From Breviolum minutum Mf 1.05b.01 (Eukaryota > Sar > Dinophyceae > Suessiales > Symbiodiniaceae): a stretch of DNA of 64,000 nt. The DNA is taken from contig DF239037.1 of NCBI GenBank assembly GCA_000507305.1, forward strand, positions 62,001 to 126,000. The letters are read 5' to 3'. This document shows positions 1-11,500 of the stretch, in pieces. The notes beneath the pieces are model-generated. The model saw only the letters and a program-made list of their open reading frames with translations. It ran no database searches and was not told the origin of the DNA. Each line of letters starts with the position of its first letter. The stretch's first letter is position 1. A program made the translations under genes and the position numbers.

Positions 1-663
1 GTGAGTTTCTGAGCAAATACATTAGTAGCTTTAGACATGGGGTCGTGGAATGTGGTGACACGTGGGGACATGGGCCCGTGGCTTTTGAGAAGTGTGCTGT
101 GGGGTTATATATACAGTATATATATCTATACTTGCTAATTGCTACACGCATGGAAATGAATTCAAAAGTCTAATTGTAATTGTTTATTTGTTCTCTTTAG
201 CAATGCATCGATCGATTTTCGTTAATTAATGCACAGCAAAAGACAGCCAAGGAAATGATAGCAATTGTTGACTTGAATTTGAAGTTCAACGTGTTTGACT
301 ATGAGAACATTGTCGTCAAAAGCAGATGTTTCCACCTATCGTGGCCCAAACTTTCTTTTGCCCAAATGTCGTGGCCAAGCCCAAAAATACCAAATATAAA
401 ATATTGTAAGGGTACAGTAGTCCTTCCAGATATTCTGTGTTGGTCAGCAAGAATTGAGGTTTGCAAGGAGCCTTTACCTTAGCCCAAGCGACCTCTCCTG
501 TGAAAGTCCCTGCAGATGGTGCGATGGATGGAAGGAAACATTGGGAGGCCTGGGTGCGACCGCACATCAACAAGGAGAAAGGACAAGTTACTGGATCCTA
601 CTGGTATGCAACTCCTATGGTGGCGGTTGACTGTTTAGCTGAAGTTAGAAAAGACTTTCCCTG
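1..663. other. No supported gene; one weak exon candidate
   Basis: The stretch is mostly AT-rich non-coding sequence with short TA runs (around 110-130). Around 515-592, after a polypyrimidine-CAG, there is a short open stretch with a coding-like reading (HWEAWVRPHINKEKGQ) that could be an exon of an upstream gene, but I could not link it to anything by frame. The window opens with GTGAGT, which resembles a 5' splice site; with no upstream sequence this cannot be judged. Confidence 0.3.
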
Positions 664-778
664 CTTGTTTGGTTTGTTTTGTTTGTTTGTTTGTTTGTCC
701 GGTTTGTTGTGTTGTGTTTTGTTTGTTTCTTTGTTTGCAGTTTGTTTGTTTGATTTGTTTGTTTGTTTGTTTGTTTGC
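664..778. repeat. (TTTG)n microsatellite, imperfect
   Basis: A run of TTTG/TTG units interrupted by short variants. It produces artificial open frames on both strands (Phe/Cys/Leu-rich forward, Asn/Lys/Gln/Thr-rich reverse) that are not genes. Confidence 0.85.
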
Positions 779-1814
779 TCCATGTTTTTTTGATGTGAAG
801 TTGATGATTTCAATGTCAATGCATAATTGTAGTTTTGATGGAAGTGATTAAACAATTGAATTATTCGGCCTTGTCTTCGGTTTGAAATGGACTTGGGGCA
901 TTTAGGTTCAAGGAATGACAGAGGATGGTTATGAAGGTGGCTCCTGAAGTTGTCGAAGAGGTTAGCCTCCAAATACCTGCGTTGATAAAGCCGCAATGAG
1001 CAAGGCAGTGAAGCAGGGAAAACCAGGAATCTCCACAACTGCGATGCATAGCCTGAAGATCCTGCTATACAACTCAGACCGGGCTGAGAAGCCAAAGTGG
1101 AGCTTGACAGTATCGATTTGGTGCATCAATTTGACCTTTCAAGTCATTGAAGTACTCTCCCAGGAGTTGGCGGAGTCGTTGGTCGAATGGCAGCTTTGTT
1201 CCAGCAAAAAGAACGGATATGAGGGTGGCTGTTGGACTCGTGCTTTCGCATGGGAGTGTGAAGATGGTAAGGCGAACATGTCAAGAAGATGGTTTATAGG
1301 ATCAGCTGTTCATCAGGGTTCCTAGGCCCTTCGACGCCTGGTGGGGGGCCAGGCACTCCACTACCCTAGCTTTGCCAAGTTTGGATCAACTGTCTCCTAC
1401 CTCATCCGTTGTAGATAGTTGCTGTATTTTCCGGTCGTGACCTGCCTGCTACATTGGCTTCTCATGAATGCTTTCTACGTTTGGACCAGAAGAAAAGACT
1501 TGGTTCTCCAATTTTTGTGACCCGGATAGTACCCAAGGAAAAGAGGTAATAACATGAATTTAATACTTGATATGATGAATAATGAGTGATGTTGATGTGA
1601 CATATGATTTGCATTGATTTGCAGTAGTGCAGCTAGGTTGAAAGAACATGCGAAAGTAGTTGCAAGAATGTGAAAGAGAACTGGTGGGAAACAACCTCAA
1701 TCTATCATAGTCTATCCTCATTAGCTCTCTAGAACATGCCCCACCTTTCTGAAAGGATGGGAGGAAATGAGGACTTCCTTTTCCAAGACCAAGATTCATG
1801 GCTTCAACTGCCAG
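779..1814. other. Intergenic or intronic sequence, weak ORF
   Basis: An ORF at 996-1325 (109 codons) is open but has no recognisable domain; a short stretch near 1150-1185 reads like part of a helix (VLSQELAESLVEWQL) and could be an upstream exon of the coiled-coil gene that begins clearly at 1815. Nothing else supportable is seen. Confidence 0.3.
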
Positions 1815-2944
1815 GCGGCGCTTGACGAGCTGCTGGAAGCGACCCGTCGTAAAGAAGCAGAGTTACTGGAGAGAGAAGCTGCACTGGAGGAGACCAAGCC
1901 GCCTCAGCAATGGGAAGGCATAGTGGCATAGTGTGGGCTCTTATGCAGATTTTCTGTCACTGGTTTCATTCATAAATGATCGATCCTATCTTCGCGGCAC
2001 CTCGTAGACAGGAGGGCTTTGCCTCGGAGAAGCAGAAATTGCTGGAAGATTGCAGGCGACGTCTCTCCAAAATGGCAACGTTTTTCAAAAGGTGAACGGG
2101 ATGTGTGTTGTTTCTGCAAAACCACTGCAGGCAACAAATCCATGACCAGCAATCAGAGCTCCTGACACAAGTCAAAGCTCGGGAGAATCGTGTGACTTCG
2201 GCATATCCAATTTGCTGGGTTGTTTGTTGGGACCTGCATCAGCCGCAGCTACCTGGAGAAGCTGTGGGAAGTGGTCCAAATGTGAAACTTCAGTATACCA
2301 TGGAATTATCAAAAAGCTGTTGGCTCCACTTCTTTTCACTAAACTGCACTGGTTGATGTCAGGTAAGCGCCCAGATGTCCAAGTGCCAACGAAAGAGCGA
2401 AGTTGAGTTGGAGCAACTTGACATTTGTTTCAGTTTCCCAGTGGACAGTTGGTTGAATGGATTTGAAAATACTGCCAGCATGAATAAGCTACGTGAAGCT
2501 TTCAGCTCATCCCGACCTCATTCATTATGTAGCCATCAAATGCCGTCCCTATGGAGGCGACGTTTGGCGTTGATCTCAGCGCAAGAAAGAAGTGCGCAAG
2601 AAGCTCTGCAACATCGACAGCAGATCCAACAGCAGGTCAATGAACTGGGCCCCGGGCTGTGCTGCTATGATCAGGGTCCCGGTCAGTTTGGGAGGAACTG
2701 CCGAGCCCAGAATGATGTGATTCATTTACGGAAGGTGTAAGGGAGCCTGCTTCAGCAATCGACATGTGACCCGCATGAATACTTTGGTCATCTTTGGTCA
2801 AGGGGCCATTCTCCAGATAAGAAGGACCGTGGAAAGTCGGAAGTTGTTTCAATTAGTTAGAAGTCAGACGGAAGCAGCAAAGCAGCGAAGGCAGAAGAGA
2901 TTCAGCATCTTCAGCAGCGGCTTGAAAGGGCAGAGAGTGAGCCT
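1815..2944 (+). CDS. Coiled-coil protein gene, internal exons
   Basis: A series of short exons encodes Glu/Gln/Lys/Arg/Leu-rich helix typical of long coiled coils. Best exons: 1815-1913 (AALDELLEATRRKEAELLER and on), 2012-2091 (EGFASEKQKLLEDCRRRLSK), 2131-2189 (QQIHDQQSELLTQVKAREN), about 2375-2421 (KCQRKSEVELEQLD), about 2578-2651 (QERSAQEALQHRQQIQQQ) and about 2868-2944 (KAAKAEEIQHLQQRLERAE). Exon 2012-2091 ends in phase 2 and 2131 starts with the single base needed, so that junction (GT...AG) is firm. The first donor fits best as GA (TGG|GAAGGC), which keeps the frame into 2012. The 5' and 3' ends of the gene are unresolved. The style resembles the coiled-coil tail of the EH-domain gene at 34-38 kb, but no direct homology was established. 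No function can be given beyond a structural or scaffold-like helix. Confidence 0.5.
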
Positions 2945-3106
2945 AAACTCAAGGCTTGGCGGATCTTGGTGGTTTGTAGTGTAAAAAAATATATATTACG
3001 TTCATACGTATTTGCATATACTATAGGTTATCATATATCAAGACATGCACATGTACTAGTGTTGTATGGGTGAGCATTCTCAAGCCCCCCCGGATGGTTA
3101 TGGGTG

Positions 3107-3292
3107 CGTACTGTGGTGGTGGTCGTGGTGCTGCTGCTGCTGGAATAGTATTGATTACTTATAACTGAGAATAGTACTATCACTCTACTACAACGTAGTC
3201 TATTAGTAGGTTCTAGTACTACCAGTACTGCTACTGTAGTACGTACCCGTGCTACCAGTACTTCTAGTACTACCATCCCTGAAGGTTGGCCC
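3107..3292. repeat. Degenerate trinucleotide-rich tract
   Basis: A GTG/CTG/TAC-rich low-complexity tract with many short direct and inverted copies of CTAGTACTACCAGTAC-like words. The reverse-strand ORF over it (3031-3309) is Ser/Thr/Val-rich low complexity and is not taken as a gene. Confidence 0.6.
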
Positions 3293-3654
3293 AGGAATGT
3301 GCAACCCATATATACATGCCACGAAGTCTGAAATAATGATATACACTATATATATATATACATTGATTTAGATATATTTACTTTGTATATGTATGTTCCA
3401 TCCTTTTGCCTGACAGCTGACAGGATTTTTCTGACACAAAGTGGCGCAGCCAGGTGGGAAAGGCATTCTTTTTCTGACTTTAGTGTTGTTGGTTTGTTGG
3501 ATTTTGAGTAATTATTTTGGGATGCCAATGCAGGAGAGCGCTAAATTGAGCTCACTTTTGTTCAGTTTTCAGTTCTCTTTTGGGGTAAGATATTCCGGTT
3601 GTGTTCAGTTTCAAGATGTATGTAGCCATACGGCATCCGGTTTGAAAACGCCAG

Positions 3655-3765
3655 GTGCGCAGAGTCAGGCCGGGCATTGATGTCATCAACCTGCACGTGG
3701 CCGAAACCAAGACTCAAAATACTCAAGCGAACGAAGAAGCGCCAGCGATAGAACGGAAGATTTAG
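3655..3765 (+). CDS. Candidate terminal exon, unknown protein
   Basis: After an AG acceptor at 3653-3654 the frame reads VRRVRPGIDVINLHVAETK and continues with polar residues (ANEEAPAIERKI) to a TAG at 3763-3765. Codon choice looks coding, and no comparable reading exists in the other frames. It could be the last exon of the coiled-coil gene or of a separate gene; the intervening 700 bases contain only a repeat tract and AT-rich sequence. No domain is recognised. Confidence 0.3.
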   Translation: MRRVRPGIDVINLHVAETKTQNTQANEEAPAIERKI

Positions 3766-4547
3766 ACGTTATGTGAAGTGTTCACTCAAGAAGCATGCTC
3801 TCACCATTGTTTTGGTATCACAACCTGTTTGTAGGTCCTGTGTGGGCGAGCGTACCATGAGGACTGTGAGGTTCAGTGGCATGTGTTTACCAACAAGCAT
3901 GATATAACGACTTAGACTTGCTAGACCTGAGGCACTGGGTTGTCAAGTACTAAGTAGCCACCCATTTTTTCCCTTGATGGGATGATATTTTAGGAATAGT
4001 TTGGGACATCAGCGATTCAGGTTAGTTCTATTGCAGGATATCTTAAACACAATATCATCCGTATGGGTTTACTTACTGATCATCAACCTCCTCCACCCAC
4101 ATGTACCCCCAGTCTCCGTGGCCAGTCGAAGTGCTTCGCTAACATTGCTTGGTCAGTTGACGCCTTCTACGTGTAGCTCTACACCTGCGGTGCCCTAGCG
4201 TATGGTGGCAGGTTTTGTGCCAGTTTACCCTGAGTCACAAGTGATGCAATTGTCAATATATGAAGAGACAAACTGGATAAGTAAAGTGGGTAGAAACAAA
4301 CTGGAGGATTGATTAGCAATTAATTCGCCATTTGTAGAGCTCGAGCAGTCATAGGAGAGTAGGCTGCCATCTCAAATTCGAATGTGTGTGATGCTATTTC
4401 CATTATGTAAGAAAGTCACTTAGACAGCATGGCGGCCTTTTGCCACGCACACTTGAGAGAAATGACTCCTTTTGTATCCATTGCGTCGGCCCATTGTTTG
4501 TCTATGTTTATTCATTGTTCACGCATGCGTTTTTCTCACCCCCTCAG

Positions 4548-4942
4548 GGTGCAGCACGGACGAAGCAAAAGGCAGAGGCCTGGACGCTGAACACTTTCAA
4601 AATCGTGGTGTTGATGCCCTATGGATTTGTGGGGTTCATGGAAAAAATGTGCATCAAGAAGTCATTTGGAAAATGTTGATTGTGTTTCCACCTTGTTGAT
4701 CTTCATCCATCATATCCGTGATAGATTTCGGTTGTTTTGGGCACAATTTCAGATATATTCAAGAAAAAACAGTCGAAATTTGTAAACGGAAATTTAGCAT
4801 TCGTGATTTGTGGACACCCTGGCTGCAACTAAGGACCCCCTCCGTTGATATGGTGATACTGGATACTGAGCGATGTTGAAATCGATTTAAATCAACTGAG
4901 AGGAGGACGCGTGGTTCGCCAAGTGTCAAAGCTGATGCAAAG
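4548..4942 (+). CDS. Two candidate exons of an unknown basic protein
   Basis: Exon 4548-4604 follows a strong polypyrimidine-CAG acceptor and reads GAARTKQKAEAWTLNTFKI before a GT. Exon 4901-4942 reads RRTRGSPSVKADAK and ends at a good GTAAAG donor. Both are whole numbers of codons (19 and 14), so they splice together in frame (phase 0). The product is basic. Flanking exons were not found, and there is no recognisable domain. Confidence 0.35.
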
Positions 4943-7274
4943 GTAAAGGTAGAGGAGTGACACACCGGAAAGCATGCTGCGAGGTGGAAGTTTTGGGAGA
5001 AGATCATGCATCCGTTCAGTCATACTTCGTCCATGAGCGTACCATATCATGGGTGCAAAGGCTTGATTGAACTTTTCTTCCACCCAAACTTCCAGGGGTA
5101 TTTTGGGATGCTTGAGAGATTTTCATCTCTTTCTGATGGGACTCGCATCTCCATAAAATCGTTTCAGTTTCATGGATAGTTTTCATTCAAGGATGTTGCC
5201 ACAACTGGAAAATAGTATGGAGACTCTTAACCAGTGAATCATTCAACAGAGGTGAGAGAGTCATGCTGACCACCAGTAGGTCACTATGAATACTTGTTTG
5301 ATGCCATGATGATTTGGGGATGTATCATGATGTATCATTATAAGACGGAGATTTTAACCCTTTGATGAAATGATCCTGCCCGGGATTTGGTCACATCCAA
5401 CTTGAAAGAAAGGAAGGATTTTGGGAGGTTTTAATTCCCGTGAGTAAACATCGCATGATGCATAGCAACACTGTGATTTGATGGGGGGTGCCCCCTGCAT
5501 CATTTTGTTATTTGTTCACACCATATAAGCACGCATCATTGGTTCCAATTAATAAAGGCGAGGATCCTTTTAATGCAATCACGCCGGTTGTCAAATGTTT
5601 TGCATTCGATGATGAAGCAATGCACATTTATTCTTTGATGCATCCTGGGTCAATTCTGATAGTGACACGATGTGGGCCACCACTCCCCGGCGCGTTTGTC
5701 ATGTTTTCTTGGTACTATGATCCGCCTTGCTTCGATGGCGGCCAAGCATTTGAGATTCATGGACACGAGCTCCACGATCAGGGCAGCAGTCACAAAACAG
5801 CTGGAACGTCTGATTTCATGAAGAACCCCGATCAAATTATTTGATGTACTTGGGTGTAAACGTTAAATCAGCGAGGTCCCATTATTTCACATTGTATGCA
5901 ACGCGTAACGTGAACTTGCCGAGAAGTAATATAAATTCATCAAATTCGTAGATGTTGTTTGGCGTGTTTTACTTGAATTTTACTCCAGTCCTTGTTTATT
6001 TTTGTCCACCTACCTACATGCTTAGTATCCAATTCGCATGTTTGATCAGCATTCAAGAGTTGTTCTCGAGAATACTGTAGTTATTGTATATGGGGCTATA
6101 TATATTGCCATGCTTCTTGGGTAAGTTTTTTCTGGCTGCTCACCCTGGCAGAGTCCATTTGCTTTGTATGACAGATTGCATGTATATTTGTGCATGTTCT
6201 CATGGCATGACCTAGTCTGAAAAGGGACGGGTCACAAGGTGACGAGTTGCTCACAAAATCTCTTCATAAAAGCTTTGATTCCCAACACTCCAAACATTTT
6301 CCAATGTTTTCCGTTTTGTATTAGTTCTGTTGGTTCAACTGCTTTCAGACTTTGCTGCCGATGTGTTGTACAGTAATCACTGCGTAGTGCTGTATCGCAG
6401 TAGTGAAGGATTGCCAACCTCGCAGTTTGGATCGGTGAATTCGGCGCTGATCAGCGACTCAAAATGAGGGGCAGTTGCTTCACTGCTGAGTTGGCATAGG
6501 ACACTGAGTGGCCAAATGGAAGGAGATACCGCATACATGTTGAATGAAATCTATACTGGATTCTGGCGGATGCTTTTCTTCCTTTCGATGACGTACAGTA
6601 TTTGGTTTGGACAGGAACCAATGGGTGCATGGATCTTCTGCGCACAAGGAAAGCTGCAAAAAGACAATGCGAACACAGCCGTTGCTGTCCAACGATATTG
6701 TTGGAATGTCACAGCCACTTCCCCAGTAGGCTATTAGATATAGTTTAGATGGTAGAAACTGGAGAAGTTGCTAAGATTTGATGTAGGATGCTGATTTGCT
6801 TGTCCATTCAATAGTTGATGTTCAAGATGTTTGATTTTGTTTACCAACGCTGTTGAAGTTGCATGGAGGCTCGTATTCCTTCCAGTTTTGGCACCAAATC
6901 GTAAATGTTACTCCTTGGATTCACTGCGGATGACCAATGCTGCTGGAACACTGATGCAGCTGGCACAAAAAATCCCTATCAGTCAGACCTTTGCATCCGC
7001 TGTGGGGAGGGATTTCAAGCTGATGCCGGGGAGGACATTATGTCATCTTTTTAACTCCCAGGTGAAAGCATGTTCCTTTGTTGTTGCAGAGTACATAAGG
7101 CGGGTGCCTTTTCGTCCCCTTATGGTCTCATTGGATAAGAAATCCTGCGTGCCCCAAAGCTGTTTTGTTCCGAGTCTTTAGCCTTTGAGACAGAGCATTC
7201 CCCGTGCAAGACGGTGGGTGTAAGTGTCCTTTATTATGGTCATGTCGGATGATGCTATTGAGCTGGTGCTGCAG
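4943..7274. other. No clear gene; open but unassigned ORFs
   Basis: ORFs at 5488-5844 (118 codons) and 6516-6737 (73 codons) on the + strand are open but show no motif, no convincing splice signals and no family resemblance. The rest is non-coding. A segment at 6831-7181 contains a good acceptor (ctcccag at about 7060) but no extended coding signal. Confidence 0.3.
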
Positions 7275-7346
7275 AAGTGGGCATGGGCAAAAGGCGAAGA
7301 AGCAGCCATGAAACTTGTCGTTGTTTCGGACCTCCATGGCTCCAGG
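7275..7346 (+). CDS. Candidate exon with metallophosphoesterase-like motif
   Basis: After CAG at 7272-7274 the frame reads KWAWAKGEEAA then MKLVVVSDLHGSR (ATG at 7308) before a GT donor at 7347, ending in phase 0. The hydrophobic beta-strand followed by SDLHG matches the first metal-binding motif (DxH) of calcineurin-like metallophosphoesterases. The later family motifs (GDxxD, GNHE, GHxH) were not found downstream, so this may be a chance match, a remnant, or a gene whose other exons I missed. Confidence 0.28.
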
Positions 7347-8230
7347 GTTTTTCAAAACTGGCATGTTGGGCCCATGTCATTCACCATGTTGGGAGAGATG
7401 CAAAGCAAATTCAGAAAAAAAAGCACGAAGTTGGAGGATTCCATGTGTTGCGAATGCAAAACTCCCCTCATCACCAATCTGTTTGAAACAGGAGCAAACG
7501 CATATCGCATCCATAAGAAGGCTGAGGTGCCCCCAGGTTCATATTGAGAGACTGTGCATGGTCATATCAACAAAATGCCAAGATCCAAGATCTGAAAATT
7601 GCTGAGGAAGAAAACCATTGAAATGTGCAAGACTCAAGTGGCTTTTTGGCAGCAGCTCTTTGGGCAGTAGTGTAGTGACAGGATGTGACAGAGGCATGGT
7701 TCTTCCCCGTTCTTGCAGGGTTGGTTGAAGTGCTTGCATCTCAGCTTTTGCATATGTACTGCCAAAAAAGTGAGCAAGCTTCGGAGATCTTCTTTTATGG
7801 ATTTATTTATTTCCGTTTGCTCCTGGTGATTTTCTGCCAGCAACGGCCGATAACTGCCGTAAGGAACCAACATATGGTGCTCTAGTATTCTGAGGACATG
7901 ACTATATGCATGATTCTACCTGCCACATGTCTAGTGTCTATGTTCTAGCTTCTAAAATGATGTTGGCTTTATGTATGTTTTGCAATGTGCCATGGGCTAA
8001 GGAAAAAGCTTTGAAGGAGCGAGGCAGCATGGAAATCATCACTGACAACTATGAGGTCAAAAAGAGCATGAGATTCTTGTTGTGTGCGATTGATTCTGCA
8101 TCCTCAATGTACTTTCAGGGTTGCAGCTGCAGAGTCATAGCTGAGAATATGAGATGATACTAGATAACCAGAGGGTGCTTGCACAAGGGGCGGTAGGATT
8201 TCCATCCTGTGCACTCGTTGCACTCCCCAG

Positions 8231-8940
8231 CCAAGGAAAGACGGAACATGTCTCAAAGAAGGACCTGCCAGCGGCCATTTGGAGCAAGCAGCCTCCTCAG
8301 AACAGGCATTTGAGGTAGAGTCAAGATGAGACAAGTAGGTAAGTAGGTACTCCACTACCTGATGTACGATCTACGATCCAGTGTGCAACACCTTTGTCGT
8401 TGCTTAGGGAACGGCAGGAGAGTCTTTCATGAATGGTTTCCCGGCAGATTTGTGTGGTTTTTGTTGTGCTATTTGTGCTCAGGTATGCCAAGACCTCAGA
8501 GTTCAGCGTTTTGGCCTTCAAATCGAAGAAGGCAATGAAAAGTTCAGCCAAAGTTCCGAAGGCTGGTGGGAAGTTTAGAGCCGCAATTTTGTAACAGATA
8601 GAACTGACTTAGTCAATGGTCAGCAGCCGTGAACCACTGATCTACACAAGGGCAATTTATTGCAACGACTCTTTTGCTAGAAGTCAGGTGATGCCAGTTA
8701 CAGGTCTAATCTCCAGTAGTTTTTGTGAGTGTGTGTGTGTGAGAGAGCAATTTTGTTTCATACCTTGATAGTGCATCTTACTCTGCTTCAAGGTTTTGTG
8801 CGCAGGGGATCACAGCATCTTCGAACGACCTGCAGAACATTAGAACATGTTGATTTTGATGTGATCCCATCCTTTCGCTTCAGGCGAAGGCCAAACCCAA
8901 GGCAAAGTCCAGTGCCAAGACCATGAAGACCAACAAGTGA
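8231..8940 (+). CDS. Three-exon gene end with Lys/Ala-rich tail
   Basis: Three exons join in phase 0 with GT-AG introns: 8231-8314 (begins PRKDGTCLKEGPASGHLEQ), 8483-8572 (begins VCQDLRVQRFGLQIEEGNEK) and 8884-8940 (AKAKPKAKSSAKTMKTNK, then TGA at 8938-8940). The last exon is a short Lys/Ala/Ser tail like those of histone H1-like or other DNA-binding dinoflagellate basic proteins. A second frame through the middle exon also reads Lys-rich (KKAMKSSAKVPKAGGK), so the frame there is not certain. The upstream part and the start codon were not identified. Function unknown; nucleic-acid binding by the tail is an inference from composition only. Confidence 0.42.
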
Positions 8941-9554
8941 TCCCTTGCAGCTTCTTGTTGCGACCCTCTCAACCTCGCATGTGTTTTTCTGCACTGACGG
9001 TTAAGAAGGTGATTTGTTATTGTTTGTAGTTTTAGCTTCGAGATATGCGCCACTGAGTGGAGGGGACATGCAGTGTGCGCTTGGAAATGGATGCCTGCAG
9101 ATTTCGTTTGCTCCACATGGTTGATGTTATTCAATACTTCTCATGTACTCTGATCCAATGCTCTTGCGTGCATCAGCTTCTCTTGATTGTTAACCTGCTG
9201 ACCTGTTTGTGCACTGATAACGGCTCCAACTTTGACGCAGTGTGTTGACAACAACTGAATACCATGAGACGGGGGACAACCCTGGCACACTCAACTGTGA
9301 GAAGTGAAGGCAATGGTCAAGAATCCTTTCACCACTCTCATTACGAAGCTCAGGCAGTTGTCCTTGAAACTAGCTCCACTAAAAGAAATGTAGAATCATG
9401 TAAAATGAAAAATGATATATCAGCAGGTAAATATCAAGATATATCAAGTACTGCCCTAAGCTCTATATATATATATATATTGTTTTTTTGAACGAGCCAA
9501 TACTTGCAACCAAGTAAAACATTCCCTTTACTAAACTCTAAACCTTAAACGACA

Positions 9555-10122
9555 ATGGATTTTGACGACCTCGAAGACGTGGAAGCGACTTTGGGGCCAA
9601 AGTTGGTGGAGCTACGGGAGCAGAAACGTGCCGCACCTCGGATGAATTCCCTTGGATCATGGTTCATTGTTGATTTAGATCAGTGAATTAGAGGGATCGA
9701 GTGATATAAACCCTAAAGGTTGTTTTTAGTAAGGGAAAACTTGCAAATTGGCATTTTAGGAGAGCATCCATGTGGCATCACGGGGCTCAGGGATGGGCAC
9801 CAGGGTCAGAATAGATGGTACAGTCCACTACAGAAAGGGATGATATCAAGACCCAAGTCCACATGTTGGGACTGGTAGGGTTTGTCCAACATTAGCTGAC
9901 GTATGCAAACCTTGACTTTTGATTTCAGGCTTGTAACATCTCGCCAAATGGTGGGCAACAAGTACAACTCCATTTCCAAAAGACCGGTGTCATGCCTCAT
10001 GACCCTCCGGCAATCAGAGAATCTCTCCCTCCAAGGAGGAGCCGTTGGGGAGCGCCCATCCAGCTCCTAAAGGAAAGGGCTTTGGTGGCAACACCAAGCG
10101 GACGCAGAAGGCCGCTGAATAA
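9555..10122 (+). CDS. Small two-exon gene, 72 residues, unknown
   Basis: An ATG at 9555 in a good context (acgacaATGG) starts MDFDDLEDVEATLGPKLVEL; exon 1 runs to 9668 (GT donor, phase 0). Exon 2 starts at 10018 after AG and reads RISPSKEEPLGSAHPAPKGK and then GFGGNTKRTQKAAE to TAA at 10120-10122. Total 219 bases, 73 codons including the stop. The N-terminus is acidic and the C-terminus basic and Pro/Gly-rich. No family recognised. The frame stays open directly after the TAA as far as 10302, which leaves room for an alternative model in which exon 2 is part of something longer. Confidence 0.42.
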
Positions 10123-10140
10123 TCCTGCTGGAAATTGCCT

Positions 10141-10270
10141 ATAGTTCGATGTGTTCCTTGGGTGTTACAATTGAATGGCTTGGGAATTCCAAATGTTGGT
10201 GAACACGGTGACATCTCCAATGATATCTTTCGTGGGATGGTCCAAAAGTGGCAACAGATCTTTGTGACAG
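10141..10270 (+). CDS. Candidate exon, unknown
   Basis: The frame reads NGLGIPNVGEHGDISNDIF followed by RGMVQKWQQIFVT up to a GT at 10271. The codon pattern looks coding, but the acceptor is unclear because the open frame continues back to the stop of the previous gene. No domain is recognised. Confidence 0.25.
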
Positions 10271-10920
10271 GTGCTTTACCTGCATGGTCCTGGCTCCAAT
10301 GAATCCATGGCGCAAAAGCAGGTCCAAGCCGTTTTCAAGACACCTGGTGGAGTTTAGACATGATCCTGCCTAAAGTGCCTAAAGGAATCAGACAGAGAAC
10401 TCCTTGATATGTATTTTCAGCGAAAGCTGAGGCTTGTTGAGTCAGCATGAACTGAACATGCAAAAATGTTCTACTTGTTGAGCATTGCATAGTTATATTG
10501 AATCAGAGCCTATGGGAAGCTCAGGAACTTGACATGGGTGATGGATTTCAATCTTCTTGAATGGCACTTCTTGGAAGGCACCATCAATCAGAAGTTGGAA
10601 GCTGGCCGAAGTATACGCAAAAAAAATGGATCCAAAAAAAATGCCTGACCCGAAGTTATCGCTGATCGGAGAAAACGTCGAAGAAGTATTTAATTTTATA
10701 ATAGTAATATATAAGTAAAGATATGATAGAATGTCAAGCCAATCAGCCAAGCAGTAGGCGTTAGATTTTGTTTTCCCAAAAACGTAATGACCTTGACCTT
10801 TCACATCCTTTCACCCTTCGACAGGACAGACCCACATGTTAAAAGAAAAAGAAAAAGCCGGGAAGTGTTTTCATATTGTTGAAGTTGTTGTTTAATGAGC
10901 CATCTACTATACTGCTTCGG

Positions 10921-11079
10921 ATGCCCCAGAATAGAAAACTGATGAGCCATTTGAGCGCCTTCCTGGCCAAGGAAGAAATACATGCCGACCCGGCCGTCCA
11001 GAAGGTCTTTGCTCCCTTCGGCCGGCCCTGTGGAGACTCCTATGACGGTTCCAGGGTGCAACTAAGAAAGCGATGTTGA
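10921..11079 (+). CDS. Candidate exon or short terminal ORF, unknown
   Basis: MPQNRKLMSHLSAFLAKEEI and then HADPAVQKVFAPFGRPCG is open to a TGA at 11077-11079. It is GC-richer than its surroundings and reads like coding sequence. The reverse strand is also open here, so the strand is not certain. Confidence 0.25.
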   Translation: MPQNRKLMSHLSAFLAKEEIHADPAVQKVFAPFGRPCGDSYDGSRVQLRKRC

Positions 11080-11396
11080 TGGTTTGTTGCGATGAATGAA
11101 CAGATGGTTAAAAAACACTTTGCCCATGACAATGACTCGCAGCTTCCTACAGCAGTCTCTGGATTTTTGTTTGGGGCGACTATAAGAAGTAATATATGAA
11201 ATACGTGGCAAGTCGTTTCATGCTTTTTCGCAATGGTGGTTTGCACCAGCAGTGCCAAAAAGTGTTTCTCGCGCACTCACTATGTTTGATCGCAGCAGTA
11301 GCAGGATCGCTGGTTGTGTTTGGTGCTGGGTGGATGTCTCCCAGTGCATCCCAAAGTAATCCATGAATGTATTTTATGTGGGTAAACTTGTCAGCC

Positions 11397-11500
11397 TGGC
11401 GTTGACCCCCCTGAGGTTACATGAGCTACGTAAGGATTTTGAACGAAAGCCACCAGTGCGAAAGTTGGATTGGTCCAAGGTCCGACCAAGGCAGAATCCT
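11397..11500 (+). CDS. Candidate exon, basic
   Basis: Within the ORF 11363-11557 the segment LHELRKDFERKPPVRKLDWS looks coding and is very basic. Splice borders could not be fixed. The surrounding 11.5-12.3 kb holds only AT-rich sequence, TATGATA-type runs and an unassigned ORF at 12004-12330. Confidence 0.22.

Noticed and set aside
1..6. GTGAGT at the first bases as a splice donor
   Set aside because: No upstream sequence to test; a six-base match is weak.
598..1095. 165-codon reverse ORF rich in Asn/Lys/Gln/Thr
   Set aside because: Depends on the (TTTG)n microsatellite; no domain.
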